A stretch of DNA of 64,000 bases from UBA1369 sp964571725 (GTDB lineage Bacteria > Patescibacteriota > Gracilibacteria > UBA1369), in the NCBI GenBank assembly GCA_964571725.1, contig CAZNDB010000002.1, positions 62,001-126,000 on the forward strand. Direction: 5' to 3'. The notes below the pieces were generated by a model that worked only from the letters and a program-made list of their open reading frames with translations, was not told where the DNA came from and did no database searches. A program made the position numbers and the translations under genes. This document shows, one piece after another, positions 1 to 10,500 of this stretch; position 1 is the stretch's first letter; every line of letters begins with the position of its first letter.

Positions 1-60
1 CTGGGGATTCCGCCATCAGCAGTCGTAAGTTTTTAATTGTAAAAATGGGGTTGCTCATTT

Positions 61-3000
61 TTAACTGTAAATATTTTCTTCATCGGATTTGGTTTCAACC
101 GATTCCTGATTGGCGGGCGATTCACCGTCTCCGCCGGGAGTTTCGGTTCCGGCCGGGCGACGGGGACCTCCGGCTACCGGCGTTTTGGCCGGACCGTCGG
201 GGGATTTACGGAAATTATCATAGGCTTCGCGCAGCCACTTTTCATTGGGCGTTACTTCCACGCCCGCCCCGGTAACTGTGGCGACAAAAGCGGCGTCGCC
301 GTCTTTGGTTTTTTCGACCGATTCCACGGCCAGGCCGGCCCCGACATCGGTATTTCCCAGGCGGGTGGAAATATCGGTGGAGACCCTGCCGGTAACCTGT
401 TTTTTGAAAGCTTCATAGGAATTCACCGGTTGATCCGGATTATCCTGTTTGAACTGTTCACGGGTGAGCTGTGAATAATAGGCGGCATTTTCCGAAAGCG
501 AACTGTTAATAGCCTGTTTAAGGGGAACTTCGGCAGCCCATCTGTCGGCGCCCTCCACTGTCCTTTTACCGTCTTTCCCGACTTTGATTTTGATTCCTTC
601 ATAACTTATTTCATAGCCTTTTTGGGCATCATTCAGTCCCACCGGGCCCAGCGCGCTGTCAATGGCGGCCTGCACTTTTTCGGCCGTTACCGGGAGATCG
701 TTACGGAGATCATCCAAAGCGGTTCCAACGGCCACTTCCTTGTCCCTGATATAATCTTTTTGGGCATCGGTATAGAAGGTGTCCCGGCCGGTATCTTCAC
801 GGCCTTCCAGTTGATTGTAGGCAGCCCCCAGGGCTGCTATCTGCTGTTCGGGAGACAGGGCGGCAAATTCATTGGCGGGAGGCAGGCCGAGTTTTTCCCT
901 GCCGCCGGAGAGTTGATTGAGTATTCTATACTGGTCCATGGCCAATTCCCCCAGGATAGCAGGAACTTCAGGGTGATTGGCGGCGGCGGCGCGCAAGGCG
1001 GCCATCCTTTGATTGATTTCCAAACCTACGCGGCTCAACAGGAAATATTTTGGCGCATTGATGCTGAAATATTCAGTCTGCTTAGACAAAGCGGAACGCA
1101 GATATTCAACTGGTAATTTGAGTCCTTTCCAGCCGGTTTCGGCGATCTTACCCAGTGTCGCGCTCTTTTCTTTGACCCAGGCGATTCTTCTTTCCATGCC
1201 GATGTAATTGGTAATGGCCTGGCCTTTTTCCTGCACGCGGGCTTTCCAATAATCTTTGCGGTTATCCCAGATTTCCCGGGCGGCATCGTCGGCCGTTTGA
1301 ATGAAATCTTCACGCTTGCCACGCAGGTCTTTCACTTTGGCTTCCATTGATTTAATCTGTACTTCCGGAGCCTTTCTGATTTTCATGGCGTTCAGACGAT
1401 TTTCCATCGGAACCAATCTCTCCTCGATACTGATGATTTGTTCCCGGCTGCTGCGGAAGGTTGCATAATTCTTCTCTCTGGCTTCAATAGCGTGGCGCAT
1501 ACGCTCGGCGGGGGAGCCGATCGGTGTGGTTGCGGGGGCCGCTGCAGGAGCAGGTCTGACGCGCGGGGCGACAGGTGCGGCTGCGGGGGCAGCGTTGGTC
1601 GGGGCGACAACTTTTCTGTCGGCATCAAGCAGTTTCATTGATCCGTCTCTGCTCAGTTTTATGGAATATTTTTTACCATCGGCCAGAACGATATTTTCCG
1701 CCACCAGTCTGGATTCATTGGCACCGATATTGGCTCCCTGTTTTTTATAACGATTGGCAATTTGGTTAGCCAGATCCTGTGCCTTGACCGTAGGACGGAT
1801 ATCCAAACCTGCCCTGATCATGCTGGATTCCGAATAGGTCATGAGCATGTCTCCGAACTGATTAAACAGCCTGACGGAACCGTCATCCAGAACCCGCATA
1901 TTAAAGTTACCGTTTTTCAGTCTTATATTAGTAGCCACTTCCCTTGGCCCTACCAGTCCCCTGGCGGCAGGCTGAAGGGTATCGGTGGCATAACGCTTGC
2001 TCAAAGCTTCTGCGGCTTCCGCACCGGTCATTCCGGGAGCGAAAACCTGGCGGTGTTCTGGACGCAGACGATTCAACACTCTGTCTCGAAGACTTGGACG
2101 ACTGATTACCCGACGATATTCGGCACTCAGTCGATTCATGGCCAATTCACCGCTTACAACATCCATCCTGTTTCTGAAAGAATACCTTTGCTGCATCTGT
2201 TCCAAACCTTTTTGCCATGAGGGCGGCAGTTGGTGATCTTTAACAAATTCTGTAATCTTATCCTTGGTCATGACACCGGATTGAACCTGTTGCTCAAATT
2301 CCTTATATATGGACAGTGTTTTGTCCTGATTTTCCCTTAGAGCTTTGGCAAAAGCGTTGTTATCAACCGGTGTGGCTACAAATCCGGGCTTCTGACGCAA
2401 CCGTAAGCCCTCCAGGGCTTCCTGAAGAGGGCCGGGATGAACGGTCCCGAGAGAAGATTCCAGAGCCGTGATGGCGGCATCATCACCGGCCGCCAAAGCC
2501 TGTTCATATTGCTGCGTAAACTCTTTCGCGAATGCCGGATCGTTGGTGATGGCGAGGTCGGCCTCGGGGCTGCCCGCCGGGGCTGCGGCAGCCCGGGCTT
2601 CAGCGATTTCATTAGCAAGATTAACCGCTTCTCCACTGTTTGATTTAAATAAACTGTTCCGCAAATCCTGCATGTTAGTACTGTAGGTCTCAAGGTTGGC
2701 TTTAGCAGCACTGGCTTCTTCGAAATGCCGGTACTGCTCCATCTTGGCTGAGTTTCCTTCAAAAGCTGTCAATTGCTCTTTCAGCTCGGCGACGCGGCCA
2801 GTGTTATTAGCGTTTTTAGCCTCCTCCAGAGCTTTCTGCAAATCCGTATATTCTGTATGGACCGCTTTGATACGGGGGTTATTCATAACAGCATCCGCTT
2901 CTTTTCTGGTGGCTTTTATATAGGCCGATGATTCGCTCTGTAAAGCTTCGGAAGCACGACGCACTTCCTGATAAGCCACGGCCAGGGCGGGATCGGACTG

Positions 3001-6000
3001 GGCGAGTTTACGGGCGGCTTCCGATTCCAGGGCTAGTCTGCGTTGGGCCAGCTGTTCGGCGGACAGGTTGGCTGCATTGTTGTCGAGTTCCACACTCTTT
3101 TTGGTAAGAACAGGGTCCCCGTCTATGATTTCCTGCAACTGCGCACGGGCCTGATCATAATTGGATACCTGACGATTGTCCTGAAGAGCTTCAGCCAAAG
3201 CAGGATCCGATTGTTCCAGTTTTTTGACAGCGGCCTGTTCGAGTTCCGCTTTTTGGGTTGCCAATTCTTCAGGCGTTAACTTGGCAGTATTGGACTCCAG
3301 CTCGGCGGCTTTTTTACTCAGAGCCGGATCGCCATCAATAATCTCCTGCAGACGGACACGTGCTTTGGCAGCAGTGGCCCCATGCGCCTCGATTTTACTG
3401 GCGGCATTGCCGATACGACTGGCAGCCTCCGCAGCTGCTACAGCCCGCGGATTGGACAGACCTCTGGCGACGTTGCGGAAAGCGCTGCCGGTGTTACGGA
3501 AAGCTTTCAAAACATTCCAGGTGAGTTTTAACGGCATGGCAATAATGCCTGCGGTAATTTTGGCGGAATACTTTAAAGTTGTTTTGGTGCCGCTTAATAA
3601 GGCTTCTCCGGCACGACCCAGTTTACCTGGGCCATTAATAACAGACTTAATCTTTCCAGTGGTAGCTCCCACGCGTTCCGCAGCCGAACCGGCCACGCTT
3701 CCGGCAATGGCTTTGCCCTTTCCAATGATTCCGGGGGCCAGTTTTACTTCTGTGGCAGCTTTACTGATAAATCCCGGCTTTAATCCGGCGGCTAAGGTTT
3801 TGGCAAAAGTCCAAACCTGCGCGCCACGGCCGGCAATACCTTTATATATAGCACCGCGTCCGGCGGCCGTGGCGGCATCCAGAGCAGCTGTTCTGGCGGC
3901 ATTGGCCATAATGCCGGCCTTGCCGAAAGTGGAAGTGGCTTTGGCCGCTGCTATTCCTCCGGTTGCGGGGGCCTTGGCTTCACCGACACCGACAAACATT
4001 GACAGTACATTGAAAATACCTTTACCCAAACCGGTTCCATATTCATCTTTCCAGACTTCCTGGCCATTGGCATCCTTGGAATAACCCCAGTTGGTTCCGT
4101 AACCGACCAGTGATTTACCCACGGTAAACCAGGTGTCTTTGAATTTTTCAAAAGTAATTTCCCCCTTGACTCCGTCATAACCGATAACCGCACCAAGACC
4201 TTTTAAGGTGTCAAACGCGTGAAATTTTTTGGAATCCCAGGTCACAAAAGCGGTTGGCATACTGCCGATATCGCTGAGGAAACCACCGGCCAGGGTAAAT
4301 ATTCCTCCGCCCAATTCCAGTGCGCCGCTGAGAAAACCACTACCGACTGAGAGAAATTGGGTGACATAATATGCGCCTTTATCCAATGCGGCATCACTAT
4401 TCCTGGTCGTATTAAGAATTTCACTAACATTGCCGTCAAGCCATTGAGCGCCGGAATGAAGAAGGCCTCCAATACCCTTGTATAGAGAGCCCGGTGCATC
4501 AAAAATAAATTGCGCGAGTCCCTTGCTTTCAACAGTTAAACCGTTGAGGGAATTGGCTGACTGCTGCAGCGCGTTTAGGGACTGCTGACGGCCCATGGCA
4601 CCGTTCAAAACAAATTCGTCCACGCTCTCCTGATGCTTATCCAGAAGATCAATTCTTTGGTTGAAATATTCTTTGGCTTTTTCGGAGGAAGTTTCGTATT
4701 GCAGCTGCAGACCTTCCAGAGTGCCGATGTTCTGTGATAAACCGGACATGGTTTCCTGCTGTCTTTTCAGATGCGCATCGGTTGTGGACAATTCCTGCCC
4801 GGCCGCCTTCTGCTTCTCATCCAATCCCTGCTCGAAGGCCGCGCCGCTTTTTCTCTTGGCATCGATCACCTGCAGGCCCAGGCCGGTCTGCTGCTGTCTT
4901 TTGACGGCCTGCTCATATTGCTCTTTGATTTTTTCCTTGGCTTCGGGTGGAATATCGGAACTGTCCAGAAGAATACGATAGCCCTCGATTTCGGCTTCAA
5001 TATCGAGCTGGGAGTCTTTGTAAGTTTTTTCCCGGGTATCCAGCTGCTCTTTTTCTTTGGTAGAAACCCAGTCTTTTTTGAGTTGATCGGTTTTGGCCTG
5101 CTGATCGAGAATGGCTTTTTGTCTCTTTTCCATATTCTCGCGGGCTTTGCCCAGACGATCGTATTCCTGCTTTTTTTCCGATACCTTTTCTTTTTGTTCG
5201 GCGTTGTTTTTTTCAATTTCAGCCACTTTTTCATCGCGGGCCTTGATGGCCTCCTGACGCGCTTTGGCTATGGCAGCTTTGATTTTTTCGCCATTGTCGT
5301 CGAGAGTTTTTTTCTTGGCGGTGAGGTCGGTCAGGGCGGCATTGACGGCCGTTTTGGTGGCCTCCAGGGTGCCCTTCATTTTGGCAATGGCAACGCTTTC
5401 CGTACTGTTGACGACAGCATTATAAATTTCTTTGAAATGTCCGAATCCCTCCTGAGCCTGCTGGAAATTATTGTATTCGGTGCCGAATTTCTGGACGGTG
5501 GACAATTGGGTCTGTATGCCCTGTTGAAAAGCGGAGTTCTGGGTCTGCAGATTCTGCAATTCAGTATTAGCCTGTTCCAGATCGGACAGCTCGCCGATGT
5601 CTTTAATGGCCTCAAGGTTTTTGCCTATTTCTTCAGGTTTCATCGCTTCGGCTTTGCCGGCGGCGGCTTCGATTTTCTTTTCCGCTTCAGCCCCCTGCTT
5701 GACCTGACCGATAATGTCTTTAGTCTTCTGCATCATGGCCGTCTGGAACTCTTTGGCTTCACCCTGATTGATTTTACCATCTTTGTCTTTGTCAAAACGG
5801 TTGATGGCACTCTGAAAATACTGCTCCAGATAGCGTTGCGTCGGTTCATCAATATTTTTTCCGGTGGCCTGCAGTTCGGCTGATTGTCTGCTGACCTCGC
5901 CCTTGGCACTGGCTCTCAGTTCGTCCATAGTCTTCTGACGCAAATCGGGAGCCTCCTTGGCCTTGTCGGCAGCACCCTGCTCCGCCGCCGCTTTGGTGGC

Positions 6001-6054
6001 GGCCGGTGAAGTCAGATCCAGAGGTTGTTGATTTTGTTTTTCAGGAGGAGCCAT
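61..6054 (-). CDS. Giant EF-hand / coiled-coil protein (1997 aa), function unknown
   Basis: I do not recognise this protein as a whole. Seen: one canonical EF-hand loop at residues 88-99 (D88, D90, D92, G93, I95, E99); long charged, Gln/Lys/Glu-rich heptad-like coiled coil at about 120-480; a Gly/Ala-rich hydrophobic stretch at about 510-870 that could insert in or lie on a membrane; two tandem units of about 72 residues starting near 903 and 975 (both begin LQEIIDGDP); an Ala/Pro linker near 1490; more helical sequence, then a Pro/Gly-rich acidic tail. There is no signal peptide. It is the last gene of a three-gene operon, 12 bases after the 170-aa gene. Calcium binding and a scaffold role are inferences. 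Confidence 0.85.
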   Translation of the reverse strand: MAPPEKQNQQPLDLTSPAATKAAAEQGAADKAKEAPDLRQKTMDELRASAKGEVSRQSAELQATGKNIDEPTQRYLEQYFQSAINRFDKDKDGKINQGEAKEFQTAMMQKTKDIIGQVKQGAEAEKKIEAAAGKAEAMKPEEIGKNLEAIKDIGELSDLEQANTELQNLQTQNSAFQQGIQTQLSTVQKFGTEYNNFQQAQEGFGHFKEIYNAVVNSTESVAIAKMKGTLEATKTAVNAALTDLTAKKKTLDDNGEKIKAAIAKARQEAIKARDEKVAEIEKNNAEQKEKVSEKKQEYDRLGKARENMEKRQKAILDQQAKTDQLKKDWVSTKEKEQLDTREKTYKDSQLDIEAEIEGYRILLDSSDIPPEAKEKIKEQYEQAVKRQQQTGLGLQVIDAKRKSGAAFEQGLDEKQKAAGQELSTTDAHLKRQQETMSGLSQNIGTLEGLQLQYETSSEKAKEYFNQRIDLLDKHQESVDEFVLNGAMGRQQSLNALQQSANSLNGLTVESKGLAQFIFDAPGSLYKGIGGLLHSGAQWLDGNVSEILNTTRNSDAALDKGAYYVTQFLSVGSGFLSGALELGGGIFTLAGGFLSDIGSMPTAFVTWDSKKFHAFDTLKGLGAVIGYDGVKGEITFEKFKDTWFTVGKSLVGYGTNWGYSKDANGQEVWKDEYGTGLGKGIFNVLSMFVGVGEAKAPATGGIAAAKATSTFGKAGIMANAARTAALDAATAAGRGAIYKGIAGRGAQVWTFAKTLAAGLKPGFISKAATEVKLAPGIIGKGKAIAGSVAGSAAERVGATTGKIKSVINGPGKLGRAGEALLSGTKTTLKYSAKITAGIIAMPLKLTWNVLKAFRNTGSAFRNVARGLSNPRAVAAAEAASRIGNAASKIEAHGATAAKARVRLQEIIDGDPALSKKAAELESNTAKLTPEELATQKAELEQAAVKKLEQSDPALAEALQDNRQVSNYDQARAQLQEIIDGDPVLTKKSVELDNNAANLSAEQLAQRRLALESEAARKLAQSDPALAVAYQEVRRASEALQSESSAYIKATRKEADAVMNNPRIKAVHTEYTDLQKALEEAKNANNTGRVAELKEQLTAFEGNSAKMEQYRHFEEASAAKANLETYSTNMQDLRNSLFKSNSGEAVNLANEIAEARAAAAPAGSPEADLAITNDPAFAKEFTQQYEQALAAGDDAAITALESSLGTVHPGPLQEALEGLRLRQKPGFVATPVDNNAFAKALRENQDKTLSIYKEFEQQVQSGVMTKDKITEFVKDHQLPPSWQKGLEQMQQRYSFRNRMDVVSGELAMNRLSAEYRRVISRPSLRDRVLNRLRPEHRQVFAPGMTGAEAAEALSKRYATDTLQPAARGLVGPREVATNIRLKNGNFNMRVLDDGSVRLFNQFGDMLMTYSESSMIRAGLDIRPTVKAQDLANQIANRYKKQGANIGANESRLVAENIVLADGKKYSIKLSRDGSMKLLDADRKVVAPTNAAPAAAPVAPRVRPAPAAAPATTPIGSPAERMRHAIEAREKNYATFRSSREQIISIEERLVPMENRLNAMKIRKAPEVQIKSMEAKVKDLRGKREDFIQTADDAAREIWDNRKDYWKARVQEKGQAITNYIGMERRIAWVKEKSATLGKIAETGWKGLKLPVEYLRSALSKQTEYFSINAPKYFLLSRVGLEINQRMAALRAAAANHPEVPAILGELAMDQYRILNQLSGGREKLGLPPANEFAALSPEQQIAALGAAYNQLEGREDTGRDTFYTDAQKDYIRDKEVAVGTALDDLRNDLPVTAEKVQAAIDSALGPVGLNDAQKGYEISYEGIKIKVGKDGKRTVEGADRWAAEVPLKQAINSSLSENAAYYSQLTREQFKQDNPDQPVNSYEAFKKQVTGRVSTDISTRLGNTDVGAGLAVESVEKTKDGDAAFVATVTGAGVEVTPNEKWLREAYDNFRKSPDGPAKTPVAGGPRRPAGTETPGGDGESPANQESVETKSDEENIYS

Positions 6055-6066
6055 GAGGTGTTTACC

Positions 6067-6579
6067 TTAGTTTTGTTCTGGTTTAGGGGACCCGGCGGCA
6101 GTTACCAATAATTCAAATTTGATGGCCATTTTGGGATCTTTTTCCGCGAAAGTCTGCAGATACTGATTCTGTTTGTGGTGACCCATCCGGTACAGTTCAA
6201 TAAGCTTTTTCAAACCGTTCAGGTCCAGCGTATCGAGATAGGGGAGTATTTCATTTTTTTCTTTTTCACCGAAAAAAAGAAACGTTTGAATCATCTGGCG
6301 CGCTTTGTCGCGATATTCTTCCAGTAGGGCATTCTGATCGGGAATTTCCAGGTTTGTTTCGACGAATTTCTCCAGAACCTCTTCTGTGAAATAGACGTTC
6401 TGCAGATCAACCGGTTTTTCCCTTTTCAGGATCATGGAGATGGTTCGCTGCAGGTTAGAATCATCACTTTCGGCCAAGGCGTAGAGGGCGTTCTGATAGG
6501 AAGTCAGCAGCAGTTTGACCGCTCTGGATTTATCCAGAAGATTTTTAAATTGTAAATTTTCCGCGGTGGTTTGGGACAT
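6067..6579 (-). CDS. Hypothetical helical protein (170 aa)
   Basis: Not recognised. The product is soluble, charged and apparently all-helical, with no signal peptide or membrane segment. It is the middle gene of the operon, 12 bases after the 272-aa gene and 12 bases before the 1997-aa gene, so the three are almost certainly co-expressed. The sizes suggest a small accessory to the giant protein, but that is inference only. Confidence 0.85.
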   Translation of the reverse strand: MSQTTAENLQFKNLLDKSRAVKLLLTSYQNALYALAESDDSNLQRTISMILKREKPVDLQNVYFTEEVLEKFVETNLEIPDQNALLEEYRDKARQMIQTFLFFGEKEKNEILPYLDTLDLNGLKKLIELYRMGHHKQNQYLQTFAEKDPKMAIKFELLVTAAGSPKPEQN

Positions 6580-6591
6580 GTGAGAAATTTT

Positions 6592-7410
6592 TTAAGCTGC
6601 GGCGGCCATGATGCCGTGTAGTTTATATCTGGTAGCTTCCTTGATGGCTGTTCTTTCCATTTGAGCCGCACGGAAGGTATTGCGGTTTTCATAAACACCG
6701 GCGCGAACTTTTTCCATGTAACTCCCGGTACTGTTCAAAATATTTTTGGCGGGACCGGATAATTGTTCCGCGATTTCAACAATGGCCAGTTCCGGATAAA
6801 TCAATTTGCCGACAGATGCCACGCCGGCCGCGACCTTCAGTCCGCCGTTCAACATCACTTTTTCGATTCCTCCCATAGCGGTTATTTTGTCTTCCATCAC
6901 TTTGCCGTCTTCGCCGATATGGCCCTTGTAGGTAATAATGCCCATTTTGATCAGGGACTGGATCGGGCCGACGTTGTACCAGAGCGCGAGCGGGGCCATG
7001 GCTCCGCTGGCGGCCACGGAAGTGGTTTTCATGATAGCCCATTGAACCTCAGCGGAACGTTTGTTCCAGAAATTACGGAACCATCTAATCGGTTTTAATC
7101 TGTCAAGACTGGAAGCGGCATCAATACCCATCTGGATATTTTCCGGATGTTCCGACCATTCACGAAAGGAATTGGCAATACCGTCTGCTTCGCCCGCGTC
7201 AATTTTGCCCTTGATCACCTCTGCTTTCTGCTCAGTGGTCATGTCGGTAAAATTGACCGGCATAGTGGCGCCCGGATCATTTTCGTTGGCCGGCCTTTCA
7301 ACCGTGGAGGGCTGCGTATTGGCTTCCGGCTGCGTAACCGGTCTGGTTTGGGACTGCGGTCCTTCCAGCTCTTCCGGCTCAAGGTTTTCTGCCGCGTTTG
7401 AGTCACCCAT
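6592..7410 (-). CDS. Hypothetical protein with central hydrophobic segments (272 aa)
   Basis: Not recognised. The first 60 residues are disordered (Pro, Gln, Glu, Thr rich). Residues about 110-230 contain several apolar, Gly/Ala-rich stretches that could be membrane helices or amphipathic insertions, similar in feel to the hydrophobic middle of the giant protein two genes downstream. It is the first gene of the operon and lies about 30 bases from a consensus -10 box at 7447-7452. No SD sequence precedes the ATG. Confidence 0.85.
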   Translation of the reverse strand: MGDSNAAENLEPEELEGPQSQTRPVTQPEANTQPSTVERPANENDPGATMPVNFTDMTTEQKAEVIKGKIDAGEADGIANSFREWSEHPENIQMGIDAASSLDRLKPIRWFRNFWNKRSAEVQWAIMKTTSVAASGAMAPLALWYNVGPIQSLIKMGIITYKGHIGEDGKVMEDKITAMGGIEKVMLNGGLKVAAGVASVGKLIYPELAIVEIAEQLSGPAKNILNSTGSYMEKVRAGVYENRNTFRAAQMERTAIKEATRYKLHGIMAAAA

Positions 7411-7446
7411 AAAAATATCTGGTAAAAATATAAATTTAATCTAGTA

Positions 7447-7452
7447 ATTATA
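7447..7452 (-). promoter_or_regulatory. -10 box of the three-gene operon
   Basis: The minus strand reads TTGGTATAAT, a perfect TATAAT with an upstream TTGG. It sits directly after the terminator of the RND gene, so the -35 region overlaps that hairpin. Transcription would start near 7440, about 30 bases before the 272-aa gene. Confidence 0.6.
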
Positions 7453-7454
7453 CC

Positions 7455-7480
7455 AAAAAACCCGCTTTTTTGGAAGCGGG
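7455..7480 (-). terminator. Rho-independent terminator after the RND operon
   Basis: Stem CCCGCTT/AAGCGGG (7461-7467 with 7474-7480), a 6-base loop, then six T on the minus strand at 7455-7460. It ends the adaptor-RND transcript about 40 bases after the RND stop codon. Confidence 0.85.
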
Positions 7481-7518
7481 AAAGGGGGGTTTTTAGACCC
7501 ATCTCAGAGCGGCGAGTT

Positions 7519-10500
7519 TTATCCCCCGGTCAGAGCTTCTTCCTGAATCTTTTTGATGCGCTCCTCGCGGGCGGCGGCGCGGGCGAAAAGCAGGTTGAAT
7601 ACCACGGGGACCAGGAGCAGGGTCAGAACAGTGGAAGTGGACAGACCGAAAACGAGAGCCGCCCCGAGGCCCTGCCAGGTTTCATCGTAAAAGGTAATCG
7701 GCAGCATGCCGATAATAGTGGCGGTGGTGGTTAGAAAGATGGCTTCCAGTCTGGATTTGGAGGCGTCGATAATAGCTTCCTGAAAAGGAATTCCAACGCG
7801 CAAATTGAGATTGATCTTATCAATCAGAAGGATGGCGTTTTTCACCACAATTCCAAAAAGTGCCAGAATACCGATCAGGGTGGGGAAGGAAAGCGTCAGA
7901 CCGGCCAGGGTCAGTCCGAAAAATACTCCGGTCATGGCCAACGGAATGGTCAGCAGCACCAGCAGGGCTTTTAGAAATGAGTTAAACTGGATAACCAGAG
8001 TGCAGATAATAAGTATGAAAGCCACAATCATGGCCCGCAGAATGGAATAAATCGACTCGGTGTTGGTATCCGACTGCCCGCCGAAAATCGCGGAATAGCC
8101 CTGCGGTAAAGGTTTGTCGGCCAGGATTTTCTGAAATTGGGCTAGCACCTCGCCGGGGAGTACCGGTTTCACCACGCTGGCGGAAAGTACCACGACGCGC
8201 TTCTGGTCAATGCGGCTGATCGAAGTCAGAGAAGATCCAACGCTGATATCGGCAACTTCGGACAGCTGGAATTTTTGCCCCCGGGAGTTTAGCAGGGGAA
8301 GAGAGTTGAGCTTGTCCAGACTGGAAACCGAACTTTCAGCGTATTCCGCCCTGATCTGGATTTCATCCTGTCCCTCAATAACTTTGGCTACGTCCCCGCC
8401 GGAAATGGCCGTGCGGAGAGTGCCGGCAAGCTGAGCGGGCGTGATGCCCCGAAGCTGCATTTCCTCCGGTTTTAATTTAAAAGTAAATTCACCGGGACTG
8501 AGCGATACTGAAGTTTTGACGTTAACGGTGCCGGGAATCTCAGACAGATAAAGTTTGTATTGATTGGCCAGTTTTTCCAGCTCCACCAGATCTTCACCGC
8601 TGAACCGTACCTCAAAATCAGCTCCCGACGGCGGGCCTCCGCTGATCTCCTGCAGCGTGATGGTCGCGCCCTGAACGGAAGCGAGTTTTTTGCGCAATTC
8701 CTGGGCATAAACATACGATTTTTGTTTAACCGGACGCTCGTGTTCAGGCCATAAATTGATGGCAAATTGGGCGCGGTTGCCGTTGCCTCCACCCGTTCCA
8801 GCCTTCATCATCCCACCGCCCCCGCTGCTGACGCCGGATGATCCCACCGTTACCGAAAAGTTTTTAATCTGTTTTTCAGCCAGCAGGATTTTCTCCACCT
8901 GATCGGCGATTTTTTGGGTTTCTTCAACCACCAGACCGGCCGGTCCCTCGATGTTCACGTACATCAAATCCTGATCGGAGGCGGCCAGAAATTCCGATTT
9001 CAAAATGCCGCTGGCAGGCAAAAATACCGAGGCAATAAAAACCAGAATAATAACCGTAATCAGAAAATAGGAGCGGAATTTACTGTGGATAAACCAGTTG
9101 AGCAACCGCTCGTAGGAAGGCATCACCCTCTCCAGTTTGACCAGACCGCTGGTGGCTTTTACCCACCAGTTTTTTGGGATATCTTTGGAATAATGATGCT
9201 GCAGTTTGAGTCTGATCTGATCGGGCAAAGCCAGTTCCCGCAGAACAATTTGTTCGTTTTCGAGCAGAGTTTTTTTAAGCGATGCCCGGTACCAGAGCAA
9301 CAGGGAAATTATGGAAAACAAAAGCAGCGCACAGATAATCAGCGACGTGATCGATCCCGTCAAAGCAGGGCTGATCGACATAATAAACAGGCCGATCATG
9401 ATCAATACCGCGGCATAAAAACTATTTCTGGTCAGACGGAATCTTTCCAGAATGGCCGCCATCGGATGATTGATGGTAATGGCAATAATGGTGGAAGCAA
9501 CCAGTGTGAGGGAAGTGGTAATGGGAATGGAGCGGATAAACTGGCCGATGATGCCCGTGGCCAAAACCAGCGGTAGAAAAGCGAAAATAGTAGTCAGGGA
9601 CGTAGTCAGAATAATGGCAAAAAAGTCCTTAAAAACCAGCAATACCGCTTCCTCCGGCGTAAATTTACCGGTGGCCATGTATTGTTTGGTGGCCTGAACC
9701 ACAACTATGGCATCGTCCACCAACAGACCCAGTGAAAGAATCAAAGAAAACAGGGACAGAAAATTGAGCGTTTGACCGGCCAGCAACATCAGGCCAAAAG
9801 TAGAGGCGAAGACCAGCGGGATAACCAGACCGGCGGTGAAGGCTTCTTTAAGCCCCACAAAGAGAAACAGAATAATGGTGACCAGGATGATGGTGTTGAG
9901 AGCCTCATGACTGAGATTATCAAAATCCTCACGGATAACCTCGGACATGTCATAAGTGGTTTCGATGGAGAGATCATCGGGAAAACGGCCGCTTTTCAGT
10001 TCATCAATTTTGGCTTTGCCGCTGTCAATCAGACTGATAATGGAAAAACCGGTTTTTTTGATGACGCTGATGGAAATGGCGTTTTGGGGTTCGCCTCCGG
10101 CAATGGAAAAATGCGTGGTTGATTTGCGTTCCGCGGCCCGCTCCACGACGGAAGCCACGTCACTTAAACGGAGAACGGATCCGCCCAAGGTTGAGACGGG
10201 AAGATTGCGCAATTCATTAACATCGCTGAATTCACCGTCCAGACGGAGTGAATATTCGAATTTTCCAACTTCCAGCGTGCCCAGAGGCAATGTGATGTTG
10301 TTAGCCCTGATAATGCCGTTGATCTGGTCTATGGAGAGCCCATATAGATCAAGTTTTCGGGGATCGTAGGTAACGCGGATTTCAGTCTGGTCGCCGCCGT
10401 TGATCTGAATGTCGCTGGTACCGGGTAATTTGAGCAGTTCCTCTTCGAGAATATCGGCGTAGCGGCGCAGGGCGAAGTTGTCATAGGGGCCGGTCATGAC

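Noticed and set aside
43..62. Terminator after the giant gene
   Set aside because: Only a 6-bp AT-rich stem overlapping the stop codon is visible; too weak to call with the window ending here.
4771..5883. Long plus-strand frame (370 codons) inside the giant gene
   Set aside because: It is the antisense shadow of a Gln/Lys/Glu-rich coiled coil, giving a Phe/Leu/Gly-rich translation with no motif. The minus-strand gene explains the region.
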